The position numbers and the translations under genes are program-made. Below are positions 33,835 through 42,489 of a DNA stretch of 43,045 nt, one piece after another. The DNA comes from Chloroflexota bacterium (GTDB lineage: Bacteria > Chloroflexota > Ktedonobacteria > Ktedonobacterales > Ktedonobacteraceae), in NCBI GenBank assembly GCA_902812455.1, contig CADDZH010000038.1, positions 1-43,045 of the forward strand, in the 5' to 3' direction. Every line of letters begins with the position of its first letter. The first letter of the stretch is position 1. The notes below the pieces were generated by a model, which did no database searches, was not told the DNA's origin, and saw only the letters and a list, made by a program, of their open reading frames with translations.

Positions 33835-35127
33835 CTAGAGTTCGCGGCTCTTCGTCTTGATGATCTCCGTCACGTGCGCTATGAACTCTGATAGGGGCAT
33901 CGAGCCGAGGTTTTCTTTAGAGCGCAGGCGCACTGCAACGGATTTGTCTGCTTCCTCTTTATTTCCGACTACCAGCATGTAGGGAATTTTCTGAAGCTGG
34001 GCGCTGCGTATCTTGGCGTTCATACGCTCACTGCGCCTATCCACCTCGGCACGCATGCCAGCAGCTTTGAGCTCCTCCAATACATTGTCAGCATACTCCA
34101 GGTGACGGTCAGAGACGGGAATGATCATGGCTTGAATGGGAGCAAGCCAGGCGGGAAATGCGCCGGCATAATATTCGAGCAGCATGCCCGTGACGCGCTC
34201 GAGGGAGCCGAAGCAGGCGCGATGGATGATTACGGGCCGGTGGCGCTGGCCATCCTCGCCAATATACCAGAGATCGAAGCGTTCAGGGAGATTGTAATCC
34301 ACCTGAGCCGTGCCGAGCTGCCATTCCCGACCGAGGGCATCGGGAAAGACAAAGTCGAGTTTGGGTCCGTAGAAGCCTGCTTCGCCTTGCTGGGTTGTGT
34401 AGGGAAGTCCGAGCTTTTTGACGGCGCTAAGAATCGCGGCTTCGGCCTGTTCCCATACCCGATCACTACCTATGTACTTGGAGCTGGCGAGGTCGCGCAC
34501 TCCAACGCGTGCTTTGAAGCCGTTTAGCCCCAGTACATGGTAAACGAAAAGCACCAGTTCAATGACCCTGGCGAATTCATCTTCAACCTGTTCGGGCATC
34601 ATGAACATGTGCGAGTCGTCGTTCGTAAAACCTCGCGTGCGTAAGAGACCGTTGAGTTCGCCGCTTTGTTCGTAGCGATAGGCCATAGCGAACTCAGCAA
34701 GGCGAAGGGGTAGCTCGCGATAGGAACGCATTTCGCTTTTGTAAATTTCGATGTGATGCGGGCAGTTCATCGGCCTGAGAATATACGCTTCGCTATCTGG
34801 AGCGTCTACGTCCGGATTGGAGCCAGGTTCGACCATTGGCGGGAATATGCTCTCACGGTATTGGTACCAGTGGCCGCTCTTTTTGTAGAGGTCGATTTTG
34901 CCGATTTGTGGCGTCACTACCGGCAGATAACCCCGGTCAAGCTGTTCCTGGCGCAGGAAGCGCTCCAGTGTGTCGCGCAGGATAGCTCCTTTAGGCAACC
35001 AGAGCGAGAGCCCTTGCCCGACCTCGTTGGAGATCATGAAAATGCCTAACTCGTGCCCTAACCTATGATGATCACGAGCCTGAATCTCTTCTATATGTTT
35101 TAATTGTTCGTCAAATTCCTCCGGCAT
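33835..35127 (-). CDS. thrS: Threonyl-tRNA synthetase paralogue without TGS and editing domains
   Basis: 430 residues from ATG 35127, placed by AGGAGG nine bases upstream; a longer frame to 35196 would cross the T-box terminator. It starts directly at the catalytic core (DHHRLGHELGIFM) and holds motif 2 region MNCPHH with Zn-ligand Cys, LLRTRGFTNDDSH, the IHRACFGSLERV motif 3 region with Zn-ligand His, and the C-terminal anticodon-binding domain ending in EIIKTKSREL. The N-terminal TGS and tRNA-editing domains (about 240 residues) are absent. It can probably charge tRNA-Thr but cannot clear Ser-tRNA-Thr in cis. It has its own T-box leader. The upstream paralogue keeps the editing domain. Confidence 0.92.
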   Translation of the reverse strand: MPEEFDEQLKHIEEIQARDHHRLGHELGIFMISNEVGQGLSLWLPKGAILRDTLERFLRQEQLDRGYLPVVTPQIGKIDLYKKSGHWYQYRESIFPPMVEPGSNPDVDAPDSEAYILRPMNCPHHIEIYKSEMRSYRELPLRLAEFAMAYRYEQSGELNGLLRTRGFTNDDSHMFMMPEQVEDEFARVIELVLFVYHVLGLNGFKARVGVRDLASSKYIGSDRVWEQAEAAILSAVKKLGLPYTTQQGEAGFYGPKLDFVFPDALGREWQLGTAQVDYNLPERFDLWYIGEDGQRHRPVIIHRACFGSLERVTGMLLEYYAGAFPAWLAPIQAMIIPVSDRHLEYADNVLEELKAAGMRAEVDRRSERMNAKIRSAQLQKIPYMLVVGNKEEADKSVAVRLRSKENLGSMPLSEFIAHVTEIIKTKSREL

Positions 35128-35180
35128 TGGTAAAATCCTCCTTGCTAGCTTGCTCGACAAAATTGGTAACGACAGACGAC

Positions 35181-35470
35181 AAAAAAGCCTTCTCATTCCC
35201 TAATGGGACGAAAAGGCTTATAGGACGGCACATTTCGTGGTTCCACCCAATTTCCGTGTTTCTCGCACGACTACAAGAGGACGCTTTATACACGAGAAAC
35301 TCGCTTTGTTGACCGCTAACGGGGTCAAGACGTGTACCTTATGGGCACAATCAATGGGCCCCTACAAGTACAGGCTGGCGAGGGGTATCCGTTCCTTGCT
35401 GGTAGGAGCGCTTTCAGCTATTGGCGCTTCCTCTCTGTGTACCTCTAGGGAGGGACATGTCTCGCTTCAT
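35181..35470 (-). promoter_or_regulatory. T-box leader of the short thrS
   Basis: Minus-strand leader. The antiterminator T-box GGGTGGAACCACG lies at 35248-35236. The intrinsic terminator AAGCCTTTTCG...GAGAAGGCTTTTTT lies at 35220-35181. The stem I region shows GATACCCCTCG with a plausible ACC (Thr) specifier at 35386-35384. Its bulge TGGA would pair with a tRNA ending in UCCA. Long blocks are shared with the second leader at 37331-37624. Known: uncharged tRNA-Thr stabilises antitermination. I see no good promoter between the upstream thrS stop and this leader. Confidence 0.88.
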
Positions 35471-35481
35471 CGCCATCTATT

Positions 35482-35513
35482 TTTTGGTTACAGCTCGTTT
35501 TGGTTACAGCTCG
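35482..35513 (+). repeat. Perfect 16-base tandem duplication over the thrS stop codon
   Basis: TTTTGGTTACAGCTCG occurs at 35482-35497 and again at 35498-35513. The second copy contains the stop codon of the long thrS, and the first repeats the same last codon and stop just beyond it. Confidence 0.85.
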
Positions 35514-37294
35514 CGGCTCTTCGTCTTGATGATCTCCGTTACGTGCTCAATGAACTGCGACAGGGGCATGGCGCCCAGATTCTCGTTCGTGCGCAGGCGC
35601 ACAGACACAGCGTTTTCCGCCGCTTCCCTGTCACCGACGACCAGCATGTACGGGATCTTCTGCAGTTGAGCGTCACGAACCTTGGCGTTCATGCGCTCGC
35701 TGCGCGTATCGACCTCGACACGCACGCCAGCAGCCTTGAGGGCCTCCATGACCTTGTTGGCATACTCGTTGTGACGGTCGGCGATGGGAATGATGATCGC
35801 CTGCACAGGAGCGAGCCAGACCGGGAAAGCGCCCGCGAAATGCTCGATAATCATGGCCATGAAGCGCTCCGTTGAACCCGTTACGGCGCGATGGATCATG
35901 ACGGGACGATGCGGCTGACCATCCTCACCGATATATTCAAGCTCAAAGTTCTGCGGCTGCACAAAGTCAAGCTGGATCGTCGCGCACTGCCACTCGCGCC
36001 CCAGCACATCACGCACCAGGAAGTCCACTTTCGGTCCATAGAACGCCGCCTCGCCGGGCGCCTCTTTGTACTTCAGGCCCTTCGAGCTAGCCGCCTGGCG
36101 CAGCGCGTCTTCTGCAGCATTCCATACTTCATCACCGCCGATGTAATACTCGCTGTTCTGCGGATCGCGCAGCGACAGGCGAATCCAGTAGTCCGTCAGT
36201 CCATACGTATTGAAGACCTCCAGCGTAAGGTTGATGGCGCGATCAAACTCCTCTTGAATCTGGTCGGGTCGCAAGAAGACATGGGCATCGTCCTGCGTCA
36301 GACTGCGCACGCGCGCCAGGCCCGTCAGCACTCCCGCCTTCTCATAGCGATAGAGCGTGGCAAACTCGGCATAGCGCACTGGCAGTTCGCGATAGCTGTG
36401 CATCTGTGATTTGTAGAGCATGATGTGGTGCGGGCAGTTCATCGGCTTCAGCACATAGGCATCATCCTCCGTAAGCTCCTGCTCGCCTTGCATTACCGGA
36501 AACATGTCCTCACGGAACGTGTACCAGTGCTTCGATATTTTGTACAGGTGGACTTTGCCCAGGTGCGCCGTCCAGACGTGCTGGTAGCCATATTTTTCCT
36601 GCGTCTCGCGCACATACTTCTCCATCTGGTAGCGCAGCGTTTCGCCACGCGGCAAGAACATTGGTACCCCGGCAGGCAATTCATCGCTGAAGACAAAAAG
36701 CTTCAGCTCCCGCCCTAGCTTGCGATGGTCGCGCTTCTGAGCCTCTTCCAGTCGCCACAGGTACTGGTCAAGCTCTTCCTGCGTGAACCATGCCGTACCA
36801 TAGAGCCTCTGCAACATGGGCCGGTTCTCATCGCCGCGCCAGTAAGCGCCTGCTACGCGCATGAGCTTGAACGGGCCGATCTGCCCCGTGTTCTCAACAT
36901 GCGGCCCGCGACAGAGATCGAGGAAATTGTGCTGCTGGTAGATGCCAACTTCCTCGTCCGGCAAATTCTCGATGAGTTCCACCTTGTAGACCTGCCCCTT
37001 GTCGCGGAAGTACTCAAGAGCCTTCTCGCGCGGCCAGCGCTCGCGTATAAACGGGTACTTGCCGGCAATGATGCGCGCCATGCGCTGCTCGATATCAGGC
37101 AAATCATCCGGCGTGAGCGCACGTGGCAAATCGAAATCGTAGTAAAAGCCATCCTCGATAGCCGGGCCGATAGCGAACTTAGCGTCAGGAAAAATCTCCT
37201 GCACCGCTTCGGCCATCACATGCGCTGCGGAGTGTCGCATCCGCTGAACCGGCGTATAATTGACCGATTCCTCCAGTTCTGCCTCAACTGACAT
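35504..37294 (-). CDS. thrS: Threonyl-tRNA synthetase with editing domain, lacking TGS
   Basis: 596 residues from ATG 37294 with GGGAGG eight bases upstream. The longer frame to 37345 would begin inside the T-box terminator. The editing (SAD) domain opens the protein: RHSAAHVMAEAV (HxxxH) and DLCRGPHV (Cys...His). The catalytic core has MNCPHH, RVRSLTQDDAHVF and MIHRAVTGSTERF, followed by the anticodon-binding domain. The usual ~60-residue N-terminal TGS domain is missing. Reaction: Thr + tRNA-Thr + ATP to Thr-tRNA-Thr, with hydrolysis of Ser-tRNA-Thr. It has its own promoter and T-box leader and lies upstream of the short paralogue. Confidence 0.95.
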   Translation of the reverse strand: MSVEAELEESVNYTPVQRMRHSAAHVMAEAVQEIFPDAKFAIGPAIEDGFYYDFDLPRALTPDDLPDIEQRMARIIAGKYPFIRERWPREKALEYFRDKGQVYKVELIENLPDEEVGIYQQHNFLDLCRGPHVENTGQIGPFKLMRVAGAYWRGDENRPMLQRLYGTAWFTQEELDQYLWRLEEAQKRDHRKLGRELKLFVFSDELPAGVPMFLPRGETLRYQMEKYVRETQEKYGYQHVWTAHLGKVHLYKISKHWYTFREDMFPVMQGEQELTEDDAYVLKPMNCPHHIMLYKSQMHSYRELPVRYAEFATLYRYEKAGVLTGLARVRSLTQDDAHVFLRPDQIQEEFDRAINLTLEVFNTYGLTDYWIRLSLRDPQNSEYYIGGDEVWNAAEDALRQAASSKGLKYKEAPGEAAFYGPKVDFLVRDVLGREWQCATIQLDFVQPQNFELEYIGEDGQPHRPVMIHRAVTGSTERFMAMIIEHFAGAFPVWLAPVQAIIIPIADRHNEYANKVMEALKAAGVRVEVDTRSERMNAKVRDAQLQKIPYMLVVGDREAAENAVSVRLRTNENLGAMPLSQFIEHVTEIIKTKSREL

Positions 37295-37330
37295 CGTAAA
37301 ACCTCCCTCAATATTCAGAAAAAGACAACA

Positions 37331-37624
37331 AAAAAACCTTTCCATCCCCTTATGGGACGAAAAGGCTCATAAACTTTCCGTGGTTCCACCCAACTTCCGC
37401 AGAGCAAATTTCTCATGATAGGCTCTGCGCTCGTGTGACCGCTAACGGGGTCAAGGCGTGTACCTTATGGGCGCAAACAATTGGGGCCCCTACAAGTACA
37501 GGCTGGCGAGGGGTATCTACTTCTTGCTGGCAGGTGCGCTTTCAGCCGCCGGCGCATCCTCTCTGTCTACCCCTGGGAAGCGACATGTCTCGCGTCTATG
37601 CCTTATTTAGTATGCTGATCTACT
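37331..37624 (-). promoter_or_regulatory. T-box leader of the long thrS
   Basis: T-box GGGTGGAACCACG at 37391-37379. The terminator AGCCTTTTCGTCCC...GGAAAGGTTTTTT lies at 37366-37331. The stem I region has GATACCCCTCG with candidate ACC specifier at 37514-37512. The blocks GACCCCGTTAGCGGTC and CCAGCCTGTACTTGTAGG are shared with the other thrS leader. Known mechanism: antitermination by uncharged tRNA-Thr. Confidence 0.9.
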
Positions 37625-37630
37625 GGATAT

Positions 37631-37659
37631 AGAATACCATAGGATGGGGATAATGTAAA
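37631..37659 (-). promoter_or_regulatory. Sigma-A promoter of the thrS pair
   Basis: On the minus strand TTTACA (37659-37654), a 17-base spacer and TATTCT (37636-37631). The start would fall near 37624, giving a leader of about 330 bases that contains the T-box. Confidence 0.6.
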
Positions 37660-37685
37660 GCGTTTTAGCGAACTCTTCATCCTTC

Positions 37686-37758
37686 CGGGTGAACCGTAGG
37701 TTCCCGATTTATCGTGGAACCCGATGTATCGGGGCCAGCGCCGATTTATTGGCCCCCC
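37686..37758. repeat. Palindromic repeat, family D
   Basis: GGTTCC-cgatttatcgt-GGAACC (37699-37721) and GGGGCCAG...TTGGCCCC (37731-37756), sharing the CGATTTAT core. It lies downstream of the restriction endonuclease stop and upstream of the thrS promoter. Confidence 0.65.
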
Positions 37759-37793
37759 TCGTCAATCACCCTAAAGGATAGAGAGCCTTTTAG

Positions 37794-38990
37794 CTAATCA
37801 TCTTCTCCATCCCCTATCTCATTATCATTAGGAACGGAGCTATCTTCTACATCAGTTCCATTATCAAGTGAGAGAGCCGTAACAAAGTTCTCTAAAGGGA
37901 TTTGGTTTAACTTGTCTTTGAGGTAGTCTCCAATTTTTACCTGATCCATGTTCACCAGTTCGTGCTCAAAGCCCAACGTGTTGTTCAATAGCTGCGCAAC
38001 TTCTTGAGGCCAGTAACTGGCGCTCATTTGAACAATATGGCCGTGTACAGCCCGTGCCATATCTACTATACGGCTATTCCCGCCAATGCGATCAACAATG
38101 ATAATCGTTGCCATGTAAAACCGCTCGCCTGCCAGAATTTCTTCACGCTGGAAGCGGGTTACCTTGTCTAGAGAAATCTCAGGATTGCCCCTGCCAATAA
38201 ACCCAATATCAAAGCGTACGCCCTTCCCCAGTTCATAGAGCAAAGTTGCATCGCTCTCGCGCTTCTCACTTGATGAAGAGAGCCAGAAGACGCCTTCTCC
38301 AAGTTGATGTGGGGCCACCTGCCGAAATCCCAAAATGCTTAGCAGGGAACCTAAAACTAATTTCTCAAATAGCTTCCCAAGAGAAGACTTGTCAGAGCCG
38401 CGAATAGTTAATGTCTCTGCTCCAATCGCATTGAGCAGATATGTCATAAATAACCAGTCAATGTGGATCTCGCTTTCCGAGCTTAGTTTCAGCTCCCCTG
38501 CTAGTTCTCCATAGATACTTTTATGGTTGTCAACGATTTCCTGACAGGCTTGAATATAGCCATCTCGATAAACCTCAAGTAATGCTTTGTTATCCCTGAG
38601 AACATTCTGAACGGCCTTATCGGTTAAACCTAGCATCCATTGAGCCAGCCAGCGTTCCGCTTTAGGTATCCCTTTATGAGTGAGGATATTCGATGCCAGG
38701 TAAGGCAGGTGGTGTAAAAAATCAGGTGAGTGAGACGAACCTTTGAGAAAAAGACTCATCATTGCTAGATTCAGCGCTGTGATACGACGCCGGGTCAGCG
38801 GCTCAGTGGAATCGCGCAGGTTCTTCCCCGTGAGAACATCAAAGAGAATCCCACGAATAATATCAAAACCGATTTGACGAATAAAATTCGTCCCACTCCC
38901 TGTCAGTAAGTCACGAGAAATAGGGGCCATAAACTGGCTTAACATTTGTAAATCATCTGCATTTGATGCTCTATTGAGACGCCTGGGCAT
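37794..38990 (-). CDS. Type II restriction endonuclease (possibly CfrBI family)
   Basis: 398 residues. ATG 38990 with GAGG six bases upstream, inside the end of the methyltransferase gene (10-base gap). The protein is cytoplasmic and mostly helical. An Asp/Glu-Lys-rich region around residues 245-275 (ESDATLLYELGKGVRFDIGF, then RGNPEISLDKV) is a candidate PD-(D/E)xK-type active site, not a clear match. Tail acidic. The identification rests on tight coupling to a beta-class DNA methyltransferase and on resemblance to the CfrBI group as I remember it. If that holds, it would cut CCWWGG-like sites. Base composition is lower in GC than the neighbours, consistent with transfer. Confidence 0.7.
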   Translation of the reverse strand: MPRRLNRASNADDLQMLSQFMAPISRDLLTGSGTNFIRQIGFDIIRGILFDVLTGKNLRDSTEPLTRRRITALNLAMMSLFLKGSSHSPDFLHHLPYLASNILTHKGIPKAERWLAQWMLGLTDKAVQNVLRDNKALLEVYRDGYIQACQEIVDNHKSIYGELAGELKLSSESEIHIDWLFMTYLLNAIGAETLTIRGSDKSSLGKLFEKLVLGSLLSILGFRQVAPHQLGEGVFWLSSSSEKRESDATLLYELGKGVRFDIGFIGRGNPEISLDKVTRFQREEILAGERFYMATIIIVDRIGGNSRIVDMARAVHGHIVQMSASYWPQEVAQLLNNTLGFEHELVNMDQVKIGDYLKDKLNQIPLENFVTALSLDNGTDVEDSSVPNDNEIGDGEDD

Positions 38991-39000
38991 GTCAACCTCG

Positions 39001-40206
39001 TTAAAAAAGCCTGTCCTCTACATCAATTGGGGCACAATTTATGGTGAATACGCTACGAGCATCCTTCCCTAGCCAATCTTTCACCCTCTCACGAATGATA
39101 GAAAAGTAGCCCGGCTCTTGCTCAATAAGCACAAAGCGCCTGCCCTGCTTCACAGCGGCCTCGCCAACGGTGCCTATCCCCGCGAAAGGGTCTAATACAA
39201 CATCTTCCTTAAAGGAATAATATGTAATAACTCTTTCTGCTAGCTCAACGGGGAAAATAGCGGGATGACGCTTATCATAAGCGGGTTGAATTCGCCAGAT
39301 ATTGGTCTTTTCATAGTCATCATGAATACGAGAAGCCTGAACAAGTTCCTGTTTTGGGTGAGCACGGATGTTCCAATCGATGAGCTTAGTCGTGCTCTTA
39401 CGATAGACCAGAATATACTCAGTGACAGGGACAGGCTTATATTGAAGAGGATTGCGGTCTGCGGCAAATCTACGACCGCGTCCTGTTGCCCATCCAGCCC
39501 CTTCAGGCTTTTCCCAGATAATGTCGTCGATGAATTCATAGCCTTCTTCTATAAAAAGACGGTGGACATCAAATGGTACGGCAATGCGTCTGGAAGACTC
39601 GCTCCGATTAGAGCGCCGAATTAATACAGGCGAGACGTTCATAACAAAAAAGCGTCCTTCTGATAGCACTCGGTGAACGTTGTGAATCACTTTGCGCAGT
39701 TTTAACAAATATTCCTCGTAGGTGATGTAATCAGTATATTCCGGGCGAGCATTGTAATAGGGTGGAGAAGTGAACACTAAATTCACGCTCTCTGCTGGTA
39801 AATCTTGCAATATCTGTTCGCAATCACCTAATGCGATTGTATTTCGCAGATTTGAAAGCTGATAGGTACCATTATTACGAGGCTCAGGCTGTACAGCAGT
39901 TTCCTCATGCCCTCGCCCTAACAGGCGAGCTTCTAACTGTGCTGGGGATGTAGATTTATTCTGTAAGATAAGTGAGGTACGGGCATCAATGACAACTTCT
40001 CCAATTCGCTCTTTTGCTGCCTTACTGAGCAAAGGAACGCGCCAGATATGATAACGATCATCCACTTCAGGCAGCCCGAACTCTATAGAGTTTTCTAGTT
40101 TTGCAGACTGGAGCCAGATAAGTGCAATGCGCTTAGCGGCTTGAACATCCAGGACAGCATATTTGCGCTGTTCTGCTACTGTAGGTGTATCCATGTTCCT
40201 TTTCAT
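39001..40206 (-). CDS. Site-specific DNA methyltransferase, beta class (probably N4-cytosine)
   Basis: 401 residues from ATG 40206 (GGGAG ten bases upstream); an earlier ATG at 40278 lacks a site. Motif IV TSPPY lies at residues 146-150 and motif [14 protein letters not shown] at 339-351, so the order IV-target region-I marks the beta class. TSPPY fits N4-cytosine (or N6-adenine) modification. The first ~130 residues are an N-terminal extension without a motif I recognise; it could be a regulatory or DNA-binding part. It protects the host from the downstream endonuclease, which it precedes in one operon. Confidence 0.88.
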   Translation of the reverse strand: MKRNMDTPTVAEQRKYAVLDVQAAKRIALIWLQSAKLENSIEFGLPEVDDRYHIWRVPLLSKAAKERIGEVVIDARTSLILQNKSTSPAQLEARLLGRGHEETAVQPEPRNNGTYQLSNLRNTIALGDCEQILQDLPAESVNLVFTSPPYYNARPEYTDYITYEEYLLKLRKVIHNVHRVLSEGRFFVMNVSPVLIRRSNRSESSRRIAVPFDVHRLFIEEGYEFIDDIIWEKPEGAGWATGRGRRFAADRNPLQYKPVPVTEYILVYRKSTTKLIDWNIRAHPKQELVQASRIHDDYEKTNIWRIQPAYDKRHPAIFPVELAERVITYYSFKEDVVLDPFAGIGTVGEAAVKQGRRFVLIEQEPGYFSIIRERVKDWLGKDARSVFTINCAPIDVEDRLF

Positions 40207-40507
40207 CCAGAAATTCTCCCTACTCTCCTGAAATTTTATGGTGTTCAATAAGATTGAACTACTGGACAATTCTATCATGGAACTGCGTTGTTGGCTATGT
40301 GTATCCAGAGGCTACCAGCTTGAAGCTGCCATTGATCTATATCTCGTAGACCAAGTAGCTACGCCAGGAAAGGAAAAGCCCCTCTTGACGATTGCAGAGT
40401 GCGAGTGATATTGTTGTAGCATCCTGAAAATGATCCGCATACTGTTCTAAACTCATGATGCAGGTAGTGCCAGCGGTTACTGGCAAACGCCTGCTAGAGG
40501 CGACAAA
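40207..40507. other. Intergenic region between divergent methyltransferase and nitrilase genes
   Basis: 301 bases. Short open frames occur but none has a ribosome site. I see no repeat and no strong promoter, and in particular no clear C-box for a restriction-modification controller protein. Confidence 0.4.
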
Positions 40508-42472
40508 ATGAATCCATCCATTCCTGCTTTCACGAAATACCGGGTCGCAGCAATCCAATTCGATCCAGTGCTGGGCGAGAAAGAGCAAAATATCGCCAGA
40601 TTGCTCCAATTAGTTGAAGAAGCTGCCCGCCATGATGCCCGCTTAATTGTCCTGCCAGAAATGGCCACGACCGGCTACTGCTGGCTATCGCGTGAGGAGA
40701 TCGCTCCTTTTGTCGAACCCATTCCAGGCCCCATCACTGATCGCTTCCAGCAGCTCGCCACCCAATACAACTGCTATATCGCCCTCGGCCTTCCCGAAGT
40801 GGATCCCTCCACCAATGTCTACTACAACGCCCTGGCTCTGATTGGCCCTGAAGGTCTCTTTGGCAAGTATCGCAAAATCCACTCGTATATCGCAGAGCCG
40901 CGCTGGGCACGAGATGGTGATATTGGCATGCCCATCTGGGAAACTCCCCTCGGTCGCTTGGCCGCTCTCATTTGTATGGACGGCATGTATTTCGAATCCG
41001 CGCGCATTCCTGCCCTTTACGGAGCCGATGTATTGCTCTTCCCAACCAACTGGCTCGAAGAACACTGCCCAAGTAGCTGGTGGATGGCCCGCGCATTTGA
41101 GAACGGTGTGTATTTCATTGCCGCGAACCGTTTTGGACGCGAGCGCGGCGCGCAGTTCAGCGGCGGGAGCTGCATCCTGAACCCCGATGGCTCTATCCAG
41201 GCCTATCTGGATAACGGCGAGGGCATTGTCTACGGAGAAGTTGATCTAACTCGCTGTCGCAATAAAAGCTGGGGAGATAGCACCGCTAAGCCTTGCGGAG
41301 ATCGTCTTGCCGATCGCAGGCCCGCCGAATATGTCACGCTGGTACACAATGCATATCTGTGGGAGCCACTCCGCTACCACGGGCTTTACGAGCTAGGTGA
41401 ACTACCTGAGGGCCAGCTTTCCTGCGTTGGCATCATCCAGACAAACCTACAAGAATTACCGACGCCGCCACAGCAGAGCACCGTGCAGGCACTGCGTAGC
41501 ATGATTGGATCGCTCCTACGCGATCATGCTCCGGCACGACCAGATGTGCTCGTACTTCCCGAACTTATCCTGCCGGGGCCGGTGCTTCCAACACCCGGCA
41601 ATGCTGGCCAACCAGGTTCGCAAGAGCTGATCGCCCATTTTCAAGGGGGAGCAATTGAACTCTCCGGCCCGCAGACCGGCGCCCTGGTAGAACTGGCAAA
41701 CGAATTTCAGATCAGCCTGGTGCTTGGCGTCGCAGAACGCGAGCAAGAGCCGGGATCAGTTCCCAGGTACTACAATACGGTGCTGCTCGTCGATCCAGAA
41801 GGCATCTATGGTGTCTACCGCAAAATTCACCTCACGGCCAGCGATCGTCTCTGGGCCAGCCCAGGAGACAAGGGATTGCCAACCTTTGATACGCCCTCAG
41901 GTCGCATAGGCCTGGCAACCGGGTATGATGTGCTGTTCCCCGAAACCCTGCGCGTCCTGGCAGGCAAAGGCGCCGATCTTGTCTGCGCTCCCACCCTGCT
42001 CAATTTTCCCGATCCCATCGGGCTGGAACCGACAACCATCTCCTTTGATCAGCCTGTCGCGCCCAACGAATACGATCCAGTACATTACCTGATCTGGCGC
42101 GTGCGAGCGGCGGAGCATAACGTCTACCTCGCGCTGGCCAACTGGAGCGGGCAGAAAGATGGCATATACGCTAATGGCAATAGCGGCATCTTCTCCCCCT
42201 CTACCGAAAAGTATCCCTGGACAGAGGTGATCGTCGACGAGGGTGAAGTCACATTGACGATGATGACTATCGACACGCGAGAGCAGCGCACCGGTCGCCG
42301 GTCTTCTTCACAGCAATTGCGCTACGCGCCAGGTGAAGTAGCAGGCTCACTGACAGGCGAGCTTTCCTATGATATCCGCGATACCATCCCTGCCAATGCT
42401 GTTCGCGGCAAGCCAATGCTGCGCAAACGCATGCCCTTCTGGTATCTTGATCTGGTGAAAAAAGAGTTGTGA
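40508..42472 (+). CDS. Tandem nitrilase-fold (carbon-nitrogen hydrolase) protein with one intact and one degenerate domain
   Basis: 654 residues, ATG with GAGGCGACAAA upstream. Domain 1 (residues ~12-275) has the full Glu-Lys-Cys triad: Glu51 (VLPEM), Lys123 (KYRKIHSY) and Cys156 (LICMDG). Domain 2 (~305-600) keeps Glu352 (VLPEL) and Lys439 (VYRKIHLT), but the Cys position is Gly472 (ATGYDVLFPE), so it should be inactive. Family reaction: hydrolysis of nitriles, amides or carbamoyl compounds. Substrate unknown. Single nitrilase domains of ~270 residues are the rule; this is a duplication. It is followed after 17 bases by a LUD-domain gene. Confidence 0.9.
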   Translation: MNPSIPAFTKYRVAAIQFDPVLGEKEQNIARLLQLVEEAARHDARLIVLPEMATTGYCWLSREEIAPFVEPIPGPITDRFQQLATQYNCYIALGLPEVDPSTNVYYNALALIGPEGLFGKYRKIHSYIAEPRWARDGDIGMPIWETPLGRLAALICMDGMYFESARIPALYGADVLLFPTNWLEEHCPSSWWMARAFENGVYFIAANRFGRERGAQFSGGSCILNPDGSIQAYLDNGEGIVYGEVDLTRCRNKSWGDSTAKPCGDRLADRRPAEYVTLVHNAYLWEPLRYHGLYELGELPEGQLSCVGIIQTNLQELPTPPQQSTVQALRSMIGSLLRDHAPARPDVLVLPELILPGPVLPTPGNAGQPGSQELIAHFQGGAIELSGPQTGALVELANEFQISLVLGVAEREQEPGSVPRYYNTVLLVDPEGIYGVYRKIHLTASDRLWASPGDKGLPTFDTPSGRIGLATGYDVLFPETLRVLAGKGADLVCAPTLLNFPDPIGLEPTTISFDQPVAPNEYDPVHYLIWRVRAAEHNVYLALANWSGQKDGIYANGNSGIFSPSTEKYPWTEVIVDEGEVTLTMMTIDTREQRTGRRSSSQQLRYAPGEVAGSLTGELSYDIRDTIPANAVRGKPMLRKRMPFWYLDLVKKEL

Positions 42473-42489
42473 TCACAGGCAAAGAGAGC

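Noticed and set aside
40337..40609. 90-residue minus-strand frame
   Set aside because: Overlaps the start of the nitrilase gene and lacks a ribosome site.
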